Source: Gp6-AA40 sp963742105 (lineage in GTDB: Bacteria; Acidobacteriota; Vicinamibacteria; Vicinamibacterales; UBA2999). Taken from it: a stretch of DNA of 64,000 bases. The stretch covers positions 1,612,001 through 1,676,000 of the forward strand of contig CAVUKN010000005.1 of NCBI GenBank assembly GCA_963742105.1. The letters are read 5' to 3'. The position numbers and the translations under genes were made by a program. Under the pieces are notes generated by a model. That model did not search any database, was not told the origin of the DNA, and saw nothing but the letters and a program-made list of their open reading frames with translations. Position 1 is the stretch's first letter. Every line of letters begins with the position of its first letter. Shown here in pieces: positions 36,916 through 45,591 of the stretch.

Positions 36916-37833
36916 TTACTGCTGCTGCTCTCCGCCGGCGAAGTACCACGCCCGTGTCCGGACCGTCAGATCCCGTCGTGTGGTGCGCACCTGCACGCGT
37001 CGCAGACCATCGAAGCTGTTGGCGCGGAACGAGATCAGGTACTGGTGACGCAGTTCCTCGACGAGCCGCCGGATCCCGCCGTCCACCAGCCGCGGAGTGT
37101 TTGCCACGATGACGTCGCCGCCCGTTTCCACCACCAGATCGCGCAACGCGCCGACCACCTGGCCGTTCGCGTCCATGGGGACGTCGCCGAGCGCGAAGAC
37201 GTACACGGGGACGTCGATGGAGCTCGCGATCCGCGACACTTCGCGCCGGCGAATAGGCACTGCCGGTGTCGGCGCCGTCGGTCAGGACGACGACCGCGCG
37301 GCGGTTCTGCGACTTGCCGGCGACGAGTCCAGCCGTTCCGGCGATGGCATCGTAGAGCGACGTCATGCCCCAGGACTCGAGCATGTCGAGCGAGGTGCGG
37401 ATCTGACTGAAGTCGTGGGTGAAGCCGTGGATCGTCAGCAGACGGCGGTCGAACGTCATCAGCGCGGCATCGTCGCGGCCGGAGTCGAGGCTGTCGAGAA
37501 TGGCCGCCGAGATCTTCCTCGCGGCGTCGGTCGCGGCGCCGATCCGCATGCTGCCGCTTCCGTCGACGAGCAGGGCGACGCTGGCCGGGGCGGACGCGTC
37601 GGTGCGGAAGTCCAGAATGGTCTGCGGTTCGCCGGCGTCGATGACCTGAAGGTCGTTACGGGTCAGCGAGGTGACGACGCGGTGGCGCCGGTCGCGGACG
37701 ACTGCGGTCACCGACACGACGTCAACGGCGGAACGAAAGACCAGGTTGGGCGTCCTGGGCGGAGAGCGGAACGACGGTCGCGGCGGTGCCCACCGCCAGA
37801 GCCAGGGCAACACCTCGGGGGAGTAGGGTCATG
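36916..37833 (-). CDS. VWFA-related secreted protein of Acidobacteriota type, two frameshifts
   Basis: Start at 37833 gives a signal peptide (TLLPRGVALALAVGTAATVV). A missing base near 37745 and an extra T near 37257 break the frame. Main part: FRSAVDVVSVTAVVRDRRHR, VTSLTRNDLQVIDAGEPQTI, then the von Willebrand A core SVALLVDGSGSMRIGAATDA (MIDAS DxSxS), RRAVVVLTDGADTGSA, IDVPVYVFALGDVPM and a C-terminal EELRHQYLISFRANSFDG. This is the TIGR03436 pattern. Probable exported metal-ion-dependent adhesion domain; partner unknown. Confidence 0.8.
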
Positions 37834-37970
37834 GTCACGGTCTTTCGATATGGAAATACGGTCGGTGTATCGGTCTGACGCCGGATTTTCAGGAGGCGGT
37901 GCTAGCATTCGGCGAACGCGCCGGGACGGGTCATCGAAAAGTCGGCGGAAACGGAAGAGGTCGGCGCCAG

Positions 37971-37991
37971 AAATTAGACCCGGTCTAATTT
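37971..37991. promoter_or_regulatory. AT-rich 21-bp palindrome upstream of a secreted-protein gene
   Basis: AAATTAGACC-C-GGTCTAATTT, perfect 10-bp arms, 41 bp before the ATG at 38033. It could be an operator, or a terminator for upstream transcription since it ends in TTT. The ACCCGGT centre is shared with the terminator hairpin at 6555. Confidence 0.5.
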
Positions 37992-38032
37992 GTCGTTCTG
38001 TGAAGCGGCGGGAATCTCGAGGGAGTTGCACT

Positions 38033-38836
38033 ATGCGATCGTTGGGCACGCTGGTGATCGTGCTGGCCGTCACGGCCGGCGCACAGGCGCAGTCCTCCTC
38101 GCCGGGACCGCTGCCGGACTGGAGCGGTGTCTGGGCGATGCAGGGAAATACCGTGTTCGATCGCGCGTCCGTGCAGCCGCCGACCGGCCGCGCCGGCGAC
38201 GCTGGCGTTCGAGAGTCGCCGCCGTACAACGACGAGTGGGAGGCGATTTATCGCCGCAACATCGATCGCGTGAAGGCTGGCACCTTCGCGGATCCGGTCA
38301 GCACGTGCGGCACGCCTCACGGTTTTCCGCGCATCATGAACGTCCCGGATGTGTACGAATTCGCGGTGACGCCGCAGACTACCTGGATCCTCGCCGAGAA
38401 CGGTCCCGGCATCCTCCGCGTCTACACCGATGGTCGCTCGTATCCGGCAAAGGACGATCTGTGGCCGACCTACACTGGCGCCTCGATCGGTCACTGGGAA
38501 GGTGACACGCTCGTCTTCACGACGGTCAGCCTGAAGGCGTCGAAGGACAACGACGTCATCGTCGATCGGACCGGCATCGTCCTGAGCGACGCGAGCCACG
38601 CCACGACGCGCATGCGCAAGATCGACGCCGACACGATCGAAGCGCAGATGGTGATCGAGGATCCCAAGGCGTTCAAGGCGCCGTGGACGGTGACCAAACG
38701 GTATAAGAAGCAGCCGGCGGGGACTTGGGCCTGGGATTACGCCTGCGCCGAGAACAATCGCAATCCGATTACCGATTCCGGCAAGACGCTGACGCTGGGA
38801 CCGGACGGCAAGCCGCTGGACAAGAAGGTCGACTAG
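38033..38836 (+). CDS. Secreted 'WEGDTLVF' family protein
   Basis: 267 residues, ATG after GAGGGAG. Signal peptide (RSLGTLVIVLAVTAGAQAQ), LPDWSGVWAMQGNTVFDR, TCGTPHGFPRIMNVPDVYEF, RVYTDGRSYPAKDDLWPTYT, SIGHWEGDTLVFTTVSLKA, MVIEDPKAFKAPWTVTKRYK and YACAENNRNP. A divergent member of the same family as the proteins near 5, 7, 44 and 51 kb. Function unknown. It precedes a DUF6152 gene by 41 bp, a pairing that suggests common expression. Intact. Confidence 0.8.
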   Translation: MRSLGTLVIVLAVTAGAQAQSSSPGPLPDWSGVWAMQGNTVFDRASVQPPTGRAGDAGVRESPPYNDEWEAIYRRNIDRVKAGTFADPVSTCGTPHGFPRIMNVPDVYEFAVTPQTTWILAENGPGILRVYTDGRSYPAKDDLWPTYTGASIGHWEGDTLVFTTVSLKASKDNDVIVDRTGIVLSDASHATTRMRKIDADTIEAQMVIEDPKAFKAPWTVTKRYKKQPAGTWAWDYACAENNRNPITDSGKTLTLGPDGKPLDKKVD

Positions 38837-38877
38837 TGGACGGGACGACTGGTCGGGCAGGGTATTCTGGAGGCGTG

Positions 38878-39262
38878 ATGACGAGTCTGAGACTGCAAAT
38901 CGGAGTGGCGATCAGCCGCCGCCAGGTGCTGGTGGCCACCACGGCGAACGCCCATCATTCCGCCGCGATGTTCGACGACAGCCGCGTCGTCGAGCTCAAA
39001 GGCGTCGTCAAGGAACTGCAGTGGACGAACCCGCACGTCTGGCTGCAGGTCACCGTCGACGACAAAGGGCGCGAGGAAGGAATGGAGCGTCGAAGCCGGC
39101 AGCCCGAATACGCTGTCGCGCAACGGGTGGAGGAGCACGTCGTTCAAGCCTGGCGACGCCGTGACGGTGCGCGTCAATCCGATGAAGGACGGGTCCGCCG
39201 CCGGCAATTTCATCGGCGCGAAGTTCGAGAGCGACGGTCACACGATCGGTAGATGGAACTGA
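38878..39262 (+). CDS. DUF6152 family exported protein, one frameshift
   Basis: Mature part NAHHSAAMFDDSRVVELKGV, VKELQWTNPHVWLQVTVDDK, then one extra base near 39078 gives EWSVEAGSPNTLSRNGW, TSFKPGDAVTVRVNPMKDGS and IGAKFESDGHTIGRWN. This is the standard DUF6152 layout (about 120 residues, AHHS near the signal cleavage site, TNPHVW). Function unknown; the fold is OB-like by family description. Probably cotranscribed with the preceding gene. Confidence 0.75.
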
Positions 39263-39267
39263 CGGTC

Positions 39268-39350
39268 GAGTCGTTCGAAGGCTTCGACCGTCTCGACCGT
39301 CTCGACCGTCCCGACCGTTTCGAACGCCTCGAACGACTCGAACGACTCCT
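39268..39350. repeat. 9-bp-period array (CTCGACCGT / CTCGAACGA)
   Basis: CTTCGACCG, TCTCGACCG, TCTCGACCG, TCCCGACCG, TTTCGAACG, CCTCGAACG, ACTCGAACG, ACTCCTAG in 9-bp steps; palindromic TTCGAA cores at both ends. It fills the gap between convergent genes and its end overlaps the stop codon of the minus-strand gene. Confidence 0.8.
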
Positions 39351-39926
39351 AGAACTTGAAGAACAGCCCGATGGCGGCGCGGCCGAAATTCAGCTTCTCG
39401 TCGCTCGCCAGGTTCACGCCCTGCGAATTCCAGGTCCTGGAAGGTGTGGAAGTAGCGGATGTCGCCGCGGACGCCGAAGTGGCTGCCGCCGACAATCACG
39501 CCGCCTCCCACGTCCCAGCCGAAGCTGTTGTTGGCGGCGGATGCTGACAGGATCGATCCCGACGGTCGGCTCCACGTGCGAGCGCATCAGACCGACGCCG
39601 CCGATCGCGTAGGGCCGCACGACCGGAATCGGCGCGTTGATGATCACGTTGCTCATCAACGTGAAGACGTCGGAGCCGTAGGTCGGCGCTTCACCGAAGA
39701 AGTTCTTGCTGTATCCGAGCTCCTCTTCGAAACCGAACACCGGACCGAGCGCGCCGAACGACACGCCCCAATTGGTCATGTGCTCCTCGCATCCCGTGAT
39801 CTCGAGGCACTTGGCATCGCCGCCGAAATTCCAGCCAAAGAACGGGTTGATGAATCCCTGAGCGGCGGCCGCGCGGGGCATCAGGAGCGCAGTGGTCAGC
39901 ATGAGGGTGAACAGGGTCGTTTTCAT
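39349..39926 (-). CDS. Outer-membrane beta-barrel protein, two frameshifts
   Basis: About 190 residues: signal peptide (KTTLFTLMLTTALLMPRAAA), FINPFFGWNFGGDAKCLEI, WGVSFGALGPVFGFEEELGY, NAPIPVVRPYAIGGVGLMRS, then extra bases near 39543 and 39426 lead to NNSFGWDVGGGVIVGGSHFG, VRGDIRYFHTFQDLEFAG and the terminal strand NFGRAAIGLFFKF ending in Phe. This is the pattern of eight-stranded OmpA/OmpW-like barrels. Structural or binding role unknown. Confidence 0.7.
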
Positions 39927-40002
39927 ACCTGCAACGTTACCGCACCTGATGCGCGAACGAAATACGTCGTGACGTCACGGCGCCCCCGTTATCATCGCGG
40001 CA

Positions 40003-40500
40003 GTGCAGACGGTGACCATTCGCAAGGCACGGCGGGACGACTGCCAGTCGATCAACGACATCCTCAACCATTACGTCGCCAACTCCACTGCCACGTTCCT
40101 CACGGAACCGCAGACGCTCGACGAACGGCTGGCGTGGTTCGATGGACGCGGCACGCAACACCCCGTCGTCGTGGCCGAGGCGGCCACGCGAGTGGTGGGG
40201 TGGGCAGCACTCTCGACGTTCAGGACGCGCGCGGCTTACTCGCGCACGGCCGAGGTCGGCGTATACGTACATCACGATTTCCATCGCCGCGGAATGGGAC
40301 GCGCCCTGATCGATGACGTGGTGGCCCGCGGGCATGAGGCCGGCCTGCACGCGATTGTCGGCGGCTGCTGCAGCGAATCAGTGGCGAGCATCGGACTGCT
40401 CGAGTCGTGCGGTTTCGGTCGGGTCGCACATTTCCGCGAAGTCGGTTTCAAGTTCGGACGCTGGCTCGATGTCATCTTCCTGGAGCGTCTCCTTCCATGA
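40003..40500 (+). CDS. GNAT N-acetyltransferase (phosphinothricin acetyltransferase-like)
   Basis: 165 residues, GTG start. VTIRKARRDDCQSINDILNH, YVANSTATFLTEPQTLDERL, RTAEVGVYVHHDFHRRGMGR (acetyl-CoA pyrophosphate loop) and SIGLLESCGFGRVAHFREVG, KFGRWLDVIFLERLL match the Pat/YncA (MnaT) subfamily, which acetylates L-amino acid analogues such as methionine sulfoximine. ATGA overlap with the following gene. Intact. Confidence 0.88.
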   Translation: MQTVTIRKARRDDCQSINDILNHYVANSTATFLTEPQTLDERLAWFDGRGTQHPVVVAEAATRVVGWAALSTFRTRAAYSRTAEVGVYVHHDFHRRGMGRALIDDVVARGHEAGLHAIVGGCCSESVASIGLLESCGFGRVAHFREVGFKFGRWLDVIFLERLLP

Positions 40501-40934
40501 TTGAATCAGGCCCCGCCGCCGATCTTGCCGCGCTCGCGCGGGTTCGTGACGCAATGAAGGACGCCGACAACCGTGCCGACGCGGCGGCGTTCGTCGCTGT
40601 GCTGGCCGAGGACGTGGTCATCATGGCGCCCGGGCTTCCGCTCCTTCTGGGGCTCGACCCGTGCGCCGCGTTCGTGACCGAAGTACTGGCCTCCTACCCG
40701 CAGCGGCGCGTGGGGGAGACGATCGACGAGGTGCATGTCAGCGGCGACCTCGCGTTCGATCGCGGAACCTTCGAGACCGAGGTCTTCGACGCCGAGCTCG
40801 GGCGGCACGTGCGCGAGTGCGGGACTGCGCTGCGAATCTATCGACGCGACGCCAGCGGCTGGAAGATGGCGCGTGTCATGTGGCACGTGGACGAGGGCGA
40901 CGAGGAGACGGCGCACGACTCACCGCCGGCGTAG
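40497..40934 (+). CDS. SnoaL/DUF4440-like small protein
   Basis: 145 residues, start overlaps the GNAT stop (ATGA). RVRDAMKDADNRADAAAFVA, VLAEDVVIMAPGLPLLLGLD, HVSGDLAFDRGTFETEV and CGTALRIYRRDASGWKMARV are the usual NTF2-fold signatures of DUF4440/SnoaL-like proteins. Some are ketosteroid-isomerase-like enzymes; most lack a known role. C-terminus overlaps the converging methyltransferase gene by 15 bp. Intact. Confidence 0.8.
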   Translation: MIESGPAADLAALARVRDAMKDADNRADAAAFVAVLAEDVVIMAPGLPLLLGLDPCAAFVTEVLASYPQRRVGETIDEVHVSGDLAFDRGTFETEVFDAELGRHVRECGTALRIYRRDASGWKMARVMWHVDEGDEETAHDSPPA

Positions 40935-41772
40935 CACGATCACATCCAAGGCAAACGTGACGTCGAGTGGACCGAGTGCCTCGACCCGACTCGCCGGTAC
41001 TGGCACGTTCGCCGCGGTAGGTGCCGCGCAGGGCATCTCGCAGGGCAGCGGGGCCGAGGGTGCAGCGCTCACGGGCCGTGAAGCGGTCGACGACCTCGAG
41101 CCCGTCGGCATGAGTCGCGAGGACATCGGCGACCCGGTCACGTTCGACGCCGGCGCCCTGAATTGCCTGACGCAATTCGAGCAGATCGTCGGGTGCCGGA
41201 ACGGCAATCAGCACGTGGCCACGGGGACGCAGGACCCGCCTGCATTCGGATGGATTCCGGCGCCCGTTCATCGACAAGACCAGCGAGACGCTGCCGTCGA
41301 GCAGCGGTAGACGTCGATCGGCGTTGGCCACTACCCAGGTCGCATCCGGCAATCGCCGCGCCGCCAGGTTCACCGCCGCGACCGACAGGTCGATTCCGAT
41401 CGCATCGACCGGCCGGCGCACACGCAAGTGGCCGAGCACCTCCCCGCCGCCGCACCCGAGATCGATGACGACATCGCCAGCGTCCGGGCTGAGGGCGGCG
41501 GCGCGCGTGACGAAGGCGTCAACGACTGCCGTCCCGTGCCCGCCCGCCAGCAGCCGGCTGCGCGCGTCCACGGCGGCGGCGGAGTCTCCGGCGTCCCGCG
41601 AGCGGCGGTCCTGCGGCTGCAGCAGGTTGACGTAGCCACTGCGCGCGACGTCGAAGGAATGACCGTTCGAGCACGTCCAGGCTCGCGCCAGCCTTCGCAG
41701 CGGCTGGTGGCACGAGCGGACGGGGCATGCGAGAGGACTCAAACGCACAATCGTAAGGCGGAGTCCAGGCAC
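40920..41772 (-). CDS. rRNA (guanine-N1) methyltransferase-like protein (RlmA type), one frameshift
   Basis: N-terminal zinc-ribbon-like segment (ACPVRSCHQPL ... WTCSNGHSFDVARSGYVNLL), as in RlmA, though the first Cys pair is spaced CxxxxC rather than CxxC. Then DARSRLLAGGHGTAVVDAF, SAM motif VVIDLGCGGGEVLGHL and IGIDLSVAAVNLAARRLPDA, VLRPRGHVLIAVPAPDDLLE. An extra G near 41010 breaks the frame before the C-terminus VEALGPLDVTFALDVIVLRR. RlmA methylates guanosine 745/748 of 23S rRNA. The subfamily assignment rests on domain order. Confidence 0.7.
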
Positions 41773-41835
41773 ATGCTACGATTCTGAAATCTTGCTCGAT
41801 GCCCTCTCCAGCGCGATAACAGAGAACCCTCACGC

Positions 41836-42780
41836 GTGACCCTTGGAAGAGATCAACTGGTCGCGGCGATCACCGACTTCCTCGCCAATCAGGATCCCTC
41901 GGCGCTGGCGGCGATGCGCTCGGCGGTGGTGAGCGAGATCGACTCGACCCCGAACACGGCAATCGTCGCCCTGGCCCGCCGCCTGGCCACGGCAGGCGAG
42001 GACTGGCGCTATTACGAGAGCGACCCCGTTGCCCGCCGCCTGCATCACGTGCTGGCCGATCACATCCTCAAGCCCGGTTCGGCGCTGGAGGGCGTTGATC
42101 ATGTCAAGTCCGTTGCCGGCAAGCCGACCGTCATCTTCGCCAACCACCTGTCGTACGCCGATGCGAACCTCGTGGAGGTGCTGCTGCACCGCGCCGGGGG
42201 CGACGACCTCGCGCTGCGGCTGACGGTAATCGCCGGACCGAAGGTCTACTCGAGCCTGAAGCGTCGATTCTCCAGCCTCTGTTTCGCGACGATCAAGACA
42301 CCACAGAGCAGCGGCGTGGCCTCGGAGGACGCGGTAATGAATCCGCGCGAAGTCGTTCGCGCCGCGCGGCAATCGATCGACATCGCGCAGGAGCGGCTGC
42401 GACAGGGCGACGCGTTGCTCGTATTCGCCGAGGGCACCCGCAGCCGGAACAAGGGATTGCAGCAAATGCTCTCCGCCGTGTCGCGCTACCTCGACGCCGA
42501 CGGTACCTGGATCCTGCCGGTCGGCATCATCGGCACCGACGAACTGTTTCCGGTTGGCGACGACACGCTCCACCCCGTTCAGGCGATTGCGCGCGTGGCC
42601 GCGCCGATCGATGCGGCGCGGCTCCGTGGCCTCTGCGGCGGTGACCGGCGCCTCATCATGGACGTGGTCGGCCTGGCCATCGCCGGGTTGCTCCCTGACG
42701 ATTACAAGGGGGTCTACGCCCCTGACGCCGAGGGTCTGGACGAGGCGAGGAGGGTGCTGGAAGCAGTTCACGCTTCTTAG
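41836..42780 (+). CDS. PlsC-like glycerolipid acyltransferase
   Basis: 314 residues from GTG 41836. Acyltransferase motifs: IFANHLSYADANLVEVLL (NHxxxxD) and LLVFAEGTRSRNKGLQ (the EGTRS glycerol-phosphate-binding motif), WILPVGIIGTDELFPVG. It probably moves an acyl chain onto a lysophospholipid or related acceptor at the inner membrane. The final codons (..VHAS and TAG) coincide with the terminal GTTCACGCTTCT motif of the repeat element that follows. Intact. Confidence 0.85.
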   Translation: MTLGRDQLVAAITDFLANQDPSALAAMRSAVVSEIDSTPNTAIVALARRLATAGEDWRYYESDPVARRLHHVLADHILKPGSALEGVDHVKSVAGKPTVIFANHLSYADANLVEVLLHRAGGDDLALRLTVIAGPKVYSSLKRRFSSLCFATIKTPQSSGVASEDAVMNPREVVRAARQSIDIAQERLRQGDALLVFAEGTRSRNKGLQQMLSAVSRYLDADGTWILPVGIIGTDELFPVGDDTLHPVQAIARVAAPIDAARLRGLCGGDRRLIMDVVGLAIAGLLPDDYKGVYAPDAEGLDEARRVLEAVHAS

Positions 42781-43136
42781 TTCTCACTTCTCGGTTCGTG
42801 TTCAGGTTCGAAGTTCGGTTCGCGGTTCGAGGTTCGGGGTTCGACGTTCGGGGTTCGACGTTCGGAGTTCGCGCTTCGCCGTTCGCCGTTCGACCTCACC
42901 GTTCGGCGTTCGCGCGTGGTCCGTTCGTGAGTACAGCTCCGAACCCCACCCCCGACCCCCGGAACCCCGAACTCCGAACTCCGAACTCCGAACTCCGAAC
43001 TCCGAACTCCAAAGTCCAAAGTCCGAAGTCCGAAGTCCGAAGTCCGAACCGAACTTCGAAGTTCGAACCTGAACACGAACCGAGAAGCGAGAACCGAGAA
43101 GTGCGAAGTTCGTAGTTCGTAGTTCGTAGTTCGTGT
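42768..43136. repeat. Large inverted heptad element (GTTCGAN / GAACTCC class) with conserved ends
   Basis: About 360 bp with no gene. Left end CTTCTCGGTTCGTGTTCAGG then GTTCGAG, GTTCGGG, GTTCGAC, GTTCGGG, GTTCGAC, GTTCGGA units; right half GAACTCC x6, AAAGTCC x2, GAAGTCC x3 and the mirrored end CCTGAACACGAACCGAGAAG; then CGTAGTT x3. The two ends match as inverted repeats apart from one 7-bp unit gained on the right. The same ends border the arrays at 55.8 and 56.7 kb. Confidence 0.92.
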
Positions 43137-43652
43137 TTATCTTCTCAGCGTAAATCCCGCCAGCACGCTGACGCGTGTCCCCGCCTGAGAGGGAACGACC
43201 GCCACATTGAGCGGCACGTTGACGACTCCGGTTCGCACCGTGACACCGGCGGCAAGTGCCAGGGCGACGCCGGCGGGTGTGACGTTGGGTCCGAGACCGA
43301 ATTCGAGACCCTCACTGCTCCGGACACCCACCATCCAGCTGAGGCTCGGTACGGCATAACCCTGGTCGAGGCCGCCAAGCAGCCCGACCCACTCGTTCAG
43401 CACGGCCAACCCGCTGCCGCTGGTGAAGAACTGCCGCTCGACCTGCCAGCCAAACTGCGAAATCACCGGCCGCACATAGACCTGCTCCTGCGCCAGCGAG
43501 TCCACGACGCCGGGACTGAGCGTGGTGATGCCGAAGCGTGGACCGGCCAGGCTGAGTGATCGTGCCGGCGGCGGCGCAATCTGGCATGGGGCGGACGTGG
43601 AGATCGACAGAACGATCGCGGCGCCGTAGATGACGGGACGAATCAGCTGCAT
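43137..43652 (-). CDS. Small exported protein of unknown family
   Basis: 171 residues from the ATG at 43652 preceded by GGAGGAG; the frame continues upstream but that part is the antisense of another gene. Signal peptide (QLIRPVIYGAAIVLSISTSA), then beta-rich sequence with many short strands (VRPVISQFGWQVERQFFTSG, PSLSWMVGVRSSEGLEFGLG, VTVRTGVVNVPLNVAVVPSQ, TRVSVLAGFTLRR). It looks like a small outer-membrane or periplasmic beta protein. Stop codon lies at the edge of the preceding repeat element. Intact. Confidence 0.65.
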   Translation of the reverse strand: MQLIRPVIYGAAIVLSISTSAPCQIAPPPARSLSLAGPRFGITTLSPGVVDSLAQEQVYVRPVISQFGWQVERQFFTSGSGLAVLNEWVGLLGGLDQGYAVPSLSWMVGVRSSEGLEFGLGPNVTPAGVALALAAGVTVRTGVVNVPLNVAVVPSQAGTRVSVLAGFTLRR

Positions 43653-43799
43653 CGGACTCCTCCAGGGAAAGGCGGAAGTTGAAAGCCAACTTCCGCGTCT
43701 CCCCGGACAGTAGGGCGGCGGGCGTTCCGGAGTCCTGAACCGGGTGCTGAATTCTCCTGATAGTATTCGGCCGACACCCATGCATTCCGTGGAGGCCTG

Positions 43800-44633
43800 A
43801 TGAAGTGGTTGACCATGTTCGTCTGCGTGGTCGCAGCTGCGCTGGCGTTGACCGTGCCCGTTGCGGCGCAGTGGCCCCGGTACACGCCGCCGGGAACGCC
43901 GAAGAACTCTGAGGGAAAGCCGGATCTCACCGCGCCGACGCCGCGGACGCCGGACGGCAAACCGGACTTGAGCGGTGTCTGGGTCAACGGCGGCCAGGGC
44001 GCCGCCGGACGACGGGCCGGGGGTCCTCCGCCGGCAGATCCCACCGCGCCACCCACACCAGCCTTCTTCAACACCGGCCAGAACATGCCGGGTGGGCTGC
44101 CGTTCCAGCCGTGGGCAGCCGAACTCCGCGAGCAGCGGACGAAGAGCAATGCGCAGGACAACCCGGACGCGCACTGCCTGCCGATGGGATTCCTGCAGTT
44201 TCACCTCCACCCGCAGCCGCGCAAGATCGTCCAGACACCGGGCGTCACGCTGATCGTCTATGAAGCGAACTACGGCTTGCGCCAGATCTTCACCGATGGG
44301 CGATCACTGCCGACCGAGGATGCGAACCCGACGTGGGAGGGCTATTCGATCGGCAAGTGGGAGGGCGACACGCTGGTGGTGCAATCGAGCGGGTTCCGCG
44401 ACGGCGGGTGGCTCGACGTCAACGGCAGCCCCTTCACCGACAAGCTGAAGCTGACCGAACGGTTCACGCGGCTCAATTACGGCACGCTGCGGATCGACAT
44501 CACCGTCGACGATCCGAAGGCGTACACCAAGCCATGGACCGTCCGGATCACGCAACGCCTGACACCCGAAGACGAGATGATCGAATTCGTCTGCAACGAG
44601 AATGAGCAGAGCAGCCGGCACTATCAGAATTAA
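43800..44633 (+). CDS. Secreted 'WEGDTLVV' family protein
   Basis: 277 residues, intact, the best preserved member in this window. Signal peptide (KWLTMFVCVVAAALALTVPV), PDGKPDLSGVWVNGGQ, a Gly/Pro-rich patch, CLPMGFLQFHLHPQPRKIVQ, RQIFTDGRSLPTEDANPTWE, YSIGKWEGDTLVVQSSGFRD, KLKLTERFTRLNYGTLRIDI, VDDPKAYTKPWTV and EFVCNENEQS. No known function; exported. It precedes a cytochrome c / PQQ dehydrogenase pair, separated by an AACTCCC heptad element. Confidence 0.85.
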   Translation: MKWLTMFVCVVAAALALTVPVAAQWPRYTPPGTPKNSEGKPDLTAPTPRTPDGKPDLSGVWVNGGQGAAGRRAGGPPPADPTAPPTPAFFNTGQNMPGGLPFQPWAAELREQRTKSNAQDNPDAHCLPMGFLQFHLHPQPRKIVQTPGVTLIVYEANYGLRQIFTDGRSLPTEDANPTWEGYSIGKWEGDTLVVQSSGFRDGGWLDVNGSPFTDKLKLTERFTRLNYGTLRIDITVDDPKAYTKPWTVRITQRLTPEDEMIEFVCNENEQSSRHYQN

Positions 44634-44676
44634 AGGAGTTTGCGTCCACTGCCGCTTCAGAACAACGAGCCGCGAT

Positions 44677-44777
44677 AACTCCCAACGCCCAACGACTGAC
44701 GCCCGTCCAATTCCCAAAAGGCGTCCCCTTCAGCCTTGGGAGTTGGGGAAGCGATAGACGTTGGGCGTTGGGAGTTG
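44677..44777. repeat. Inverted heptad element (AACTCCC class)
   Basis: Left end GATAACTCCCAACGCCCAAC and right end GTTGGGCGTTGGGAGTT form a perfect 18-bp inverted repeat; imperfect TCCCAA/TTGGGA units lie between. The left end equals that of the array at 28.80 kb. Confidence 0.88.
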
Positions 44778-44800
44778 ACGCCTTGCGTTTCGAGGTCCAC

Positions 44801-45589
44801 ATGTCCCAGTGTTTTGGCCGCCACGTTGCGGCCGGCTTGACCGCGTTGATCGTGACGGCGATCAGCGTGACCGCACAGCAGAATCCGCAGGAGCATCCCG
44901 GCCAGTATTCGCAGGCTGATATCGAAGCTGGTTCGCGGTTGTACAGCGGCCAGTGCCAGCTCTGTCACGGCCCGACCGGTGATCAGATCACGGGTATCGA
45001 TCTGCGGCGCGGGCAGTTCCGGCGCTCCACGTCCGACGAGGACCTCACCAAAGTCATCACCACCGGCGTCCCCGGTACGGCCATGCCCCCGTTTTCGCTG
45101 CAGCCGTCGGAAGTGAGCAGCGTGATCGCGTTTATCCGCGCCGGCTTCGATCCCGCCGGGACGGCCGTCAAGGTCGGAAATGCCGCACGCGGGCGACAGG
45201 TGTTCGAAGGCAAGGGCGCATGCACGACCTGCCATCGGGTCAACGGGATCGGCCCGCGAGTGGCTCCGGACCTGAGCGACGTCGGTGCGGCCCGAACTCC
45301 CTCGATTCTGCAGCGGGCGCTGCTCGAACCGTCCGCGGTGATGCAGCCGATCAATCGTCCGGTCCGGATCGTCATGAAGGATGGCCGAACGCTCGCCGGC
45401 CGCCGGGTGAACGAAGATACGTTCACCGTCCAGCTGATCGATCAGCAGGAGAAGCTGCACTCGCTCGAGAAGAAGGACATCAAGACTCTCGACGTGCAGA
45501 CGACGTCGCCGATGCCGTCGTTCGCCGGCAAGCTCACGACCGAGGAGATTTCCGACGTCATCGCGTACCTGATCACGCTGAAGGGATGA
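44801..45589 (+). CDS. Exported di-heme cytochrome c
   Basis: 262 residues from ATG 44801. Signal region (AAGLTALIVTAISVTA), heme site 1 SGQCQLCHGPTGDQ with PGTAMPPFSL as the likely Met ligand, heme site 2 GACTTCHRVNGIGPRVAPDL. Between site 2 and its Met region (SPMPSFAGKLTTEEISDVIA) is an insertion of about 65 residues (VRIVMKDGRTLAGRRVNEDT), as in TIGR02603-type heme proteins. It lies 2 bp upstream of the PQQ dehydrogenase start and is the obvious electron acceptor for it. Periplasmic. Intact. Confidence 0.9.
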   Translation: MSQCFGRHVAAGLTALIVTAISVTAQQNPQEHPGQYSQADIEAGSRLYSGQCQLCHGPTGDQITGIDLRRGQFRRSTSDEDLTKVITTGVPGTAMPPFSLQPSEVSSVIAFIRAGFDPAGTAVKVGNAARGRQVFEGKGACTTCHRVNGIGPRVAPDLSDVGAARTPSILQRALLEPSAVMQPINRPVRIVMKDGRTLAGRRVNEDTFTVQLIDQQEKLHSLEKKDIKTLDVQTTSPMPSFAGKLTTEEISDVIAYLITLKG

Positions 45590-45591
45590 CC

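Noticed and set aside
42798..43115. Frames inside the 42.8-43.1 kb element
   Set aside because: Low-complexity translations of heptad repeats (FRFEVR, NSELRTP); no coding signal.
43656..44210. Upstream extension of the small exported protein at 43137
   Set aside because: The extension is antisense to the 43800 gene; ATG 43652 with GGAGGAG and a signal peptide is the better start.
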